DNA of 64,000 nt from Clostridium sp. (lineage in GTDB: Bacteria; Bacillota; Clostridia; Lachnospirales; Lachnospiraceae). Below are positions 62,762 through 64,000 of the stretch, piece by piece; position 1 is the stretch's first letter, and each line of letters starts with the position of its first letter. The DNA is taken from assembly GCA_023664385.1 (NCBI GenBank), contig JAMPFU010000006.1:45555-109554 (forward strand), read 5' to 3'. Position numbers and translations under genes: made by a program. The notes below the pieces were generated by a model, which saw only the letters and a program-made list of their open reading frames with translations, searched no databases and had not been told where the DNA came from.

Positions 62762-63817
62762 ATGGCTAATTCTTCTTTACGCATCGGACAGTTTGATACG
62801 GTTTTATACAACGCAAATCTAAATCCCATGGGTGTTCCCGACTCCGTGAAAAAAATTTTATCTGAGAGCATAGACGGCATCGGAAGATACCCGGCAGACT
62901 ATTATCCCGGTCTTAAAAAAGCCATATCGGCATATACGGGCTGTGATGAAAAACACGTTGTATTAGGCAGCGGCTCCACGGATTTAATCAGACTTTTTAT
63001 CTCGCTTGTTTCCCCCAAGAAGGCTTTGCTTCTTACTCCTTCTGCAACAGAATACGAATCGTCGCTTTCCATATACGGCTGCGAGACAGATTACTATGCA
63101 CTGTCGGAGGAGGCTGATTACAGGCTTGACATTTCCGATTTCACTTCAAAACTGGACTCCTCATACGACATGATTATTCTCGGCAATCCGAACAATCCTA
63201 CGTCACAGATTATAGCACGTGAGGATATGAAGGTCATTGCCGATACCTGCAAGGCACTGGACATATTCCTATTAATTGATGAAATGTACATCGAATTTAC
63301 TGAAAATTACAGGGAGCTTACAAGCACTGCCCTTTTATCCTCCTATGACAATATTGCAGTTTTAAGAAGCATATCAAAGTTTTTTGCCGTTCCGGGACTT
63401 CGGGTAAGCTACGGCTTTGTTGCCAATGAGGATTTATTAAATATGGTAAACATTATTTCAACACCTAATTCCATTTCAACACTAACGGCGATTGCCTGTA
63501 CTGCGCTTCTCAAGGATAAATCCTATATAGAGGAATCAGGCTCGCAGATTTTCACAGAGCGAAATCTGATTTACTCCGCTATGGCGACAAACAAAAATGT
63601 AAGGCTGTTTAAGCCTTATGCCAATTTCATGCTCATTAAAATTTTAAAGGAGGACGTAACTGCGGGACGTCTTGCTGAAGCCTGCAACCTCAAGGGCATG
63701 GTAATACGAAAATGTGACGACTTCAGAGGGCTTGATGAAAAATACGTCCGTTTCTGCTTCATGAAGCCCGCCCAAAACGACCTGCTTGTAAATACAATGC
63801 TTGAGTTGCTGTCCTAA
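62762..63817 (+). CDS. PLP-dependent class I/II aminotransferase (HisC-like)
   Basis: A 351-aa protein, the length of histidinol-phosphate aminotransferases. Motifs: GSGSTDLIRLFI, NPNNPTSQI (PLP-binding Asn), LIDEMYIEF (PLP-binding Asp/Tyr) and SISKFFAVPGLRVSYG with the PLP Lys. It could be HisC or a CobD-like enzyme; no histidine or cobalamin genes lie nearby to decide. The ATG at 62762 has GGGGGT. The stop codon falls inside a 38-nt palindromic element. Confidence 0.85.
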   Translation: MANSSLRIGQFDTVLYNANLNPMGVPDSVKKILSESIDGIGRYPADYYPGLKKAISAYTGCDEKHVVLGSGSTDLIRLFISLVSPKKALLLTPSATEYESSLSIYGCETDYYALSEEADYRLDISDFTSKLDSSYDMIILGNPNNPTSQIIAREDMKVIADTCKALDIFLLIDEMYIEFTENYRELTSTALLSSYDNIAVLRSISKFFAVPGLRVSYGFVANEDLLNMVNIISTPNSISTLTAIACTALLKDKSYIEESGSQIFTERNLIYSAMATNKNVRLFKPYANFMLIKILKEDVTAGRLAEACNLKGMVIRKCDDFRGLDEKYVRFCFMKPAQNDLLVNTMLELLS

Positions 63818-63850
63818 GGAGGGATCTGCGCAGCGAGAGGATGCCTTAGG
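63813..63850. repeat. 38-nt palindromic element CCTAAGG...CCTTAGG after the aminotransferase gene
   Basis: It has the same tips and length as 41899-41936, with a different interior (a GCGCAGC region). It contains the stop codon of the aminotransferase. Confidence 0.5.
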
Positions 63851-63884
63851 GCGAACCTACGAAGCTTTTGTGTTCGCTATATTA

Positions 63885-63949
63885 AGAGGGCTGTCATGGT
63901 AAAGATTGAAGGCTCATAGTTGTCTACCCATGACAAGCCCTCTTTTATT
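63885..63949 (+). terminator. Rho-independent terminator of the aminotransferase gene
   Basis: AGAGGGCTGTCATGG pairs with CCATGACAAGCCCTCT (one bulge), followed by a T-rich run. Nothing recognisable lies between here and the window end. Confidence 0.85.
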
Positions 63950-64000
63950 TTGTATTTTTACAACCTGTGCTATCTAAGCATATTAAGATATTTTGCTTTT

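Noticed and set aside
1..64000. tRNA or rRNA genes
   Set aside because: None was recognised by eye; a covariance-model scan would be needed to exclude a tRNA completely.

Overview
The window looks like a chromosomal segment of a motile, endospore-lineage Firmicute of the Clostridia, most likely family Lachnospiraceae. The reasons are the AT-rich DNA with strong AGGAGG ribosome binding sites, the rplI-dnaB-gdpP gene order, a CotF-like spore coat gene, a SigD-type (flagellar) promoter, Rpn-family nuclease/transposase genes, and a DUF5716/DUF5717-like gene pair. This is inference from gene content; no rRNA or tRNA gene was seen.

Left part (1-16.6 kb). A secreted LRR-type surface protein runs off the left edge and an L-asparaginase follows. 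Next is a five-gene, D-alanylation-like cassette read leftward: AMP-forming ligase, PLP decarboxylase, carrier protein, MBOAT acyltransferase, SGNH-like exported protein. It lies between two 34-bp direct copies of the 3' end of the asparaginase gene, and its upstream region carries 11-bp-phased boxes typical of OmpR-family regulators. Then come a DUF285-repeat protein, a MATE exporter with a long inverted repeat upstream, two unknown proteins behind a SigD-like promoter, YlmH, a small 71-aa protein, CorA, and an intact Rpn-family nuclease whose leader contains a transcription terminator.

Centre (16.7-44.1 kb). This is the most remarkable region: about 27 kb devoted to Ser/Thr phosphorylation signalling. 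It encodes three apparently active kinases (kinase-FHA; kinase-TM-PASTA/Big_2/Cys-rich; kinase-TM-solute-binding protein), two kinase-fold proteins that have lost all catalytic motifs, two PP2C phosphatases and nine FHA-domain proteins. One FHA protein is an Rv1747-like FHA-FHA-ABC exporter and one is a vWA-TM-FHA receptor. A secreted CHAP hydrolase, two membrane-anchored DxDxDG proteins and two LytTR regulators complete the set; one of the regulators has lost its phospho-acceptor Asp. Five promoters in the window, including the LRR gene at the far left, share direct repeats exactly 21 bp apart. In three of them the repeat ends exactly 29 bp upstream of the -10 box. This suggests a local LytTR regulon connecting cell-wall hydrolysis, surface proteins and phospho-signalling.

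Right part (44.3-64 kb). A type I toxin-antitoxin locus (39-aa hydrophobic peptide plus antisense RNA with its own promoter and terminator) is spliced onto a decayed fragment of one of the membrane proteins, next to a deleted Rpn pseudogene. Then come a Cu+-ATPase with a CopZ-like domain fused at its C terminus (with a preserved internal ribosome binding site), a spore coat-like protein, and a long leftward housekeeping run. That run contains an unusual four-gene set (giant DUF5717-like protein, degenerate Hsp70/actin-fold protein, TPR-like protein, coiled-coil membrane protein) followed by valS, gdpP, rplI and dnaB. An aminotransferase closes the window.

Working model (inference): the central island senses cell-wall fragments or solutes through its PASTA, solute-binding and vWA ectodomains. 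It passes the signal by phosphorylation to FHA readers, including an exporter, and resets it with two PP2C enzymes. LytTR factors coordinate the outer components.
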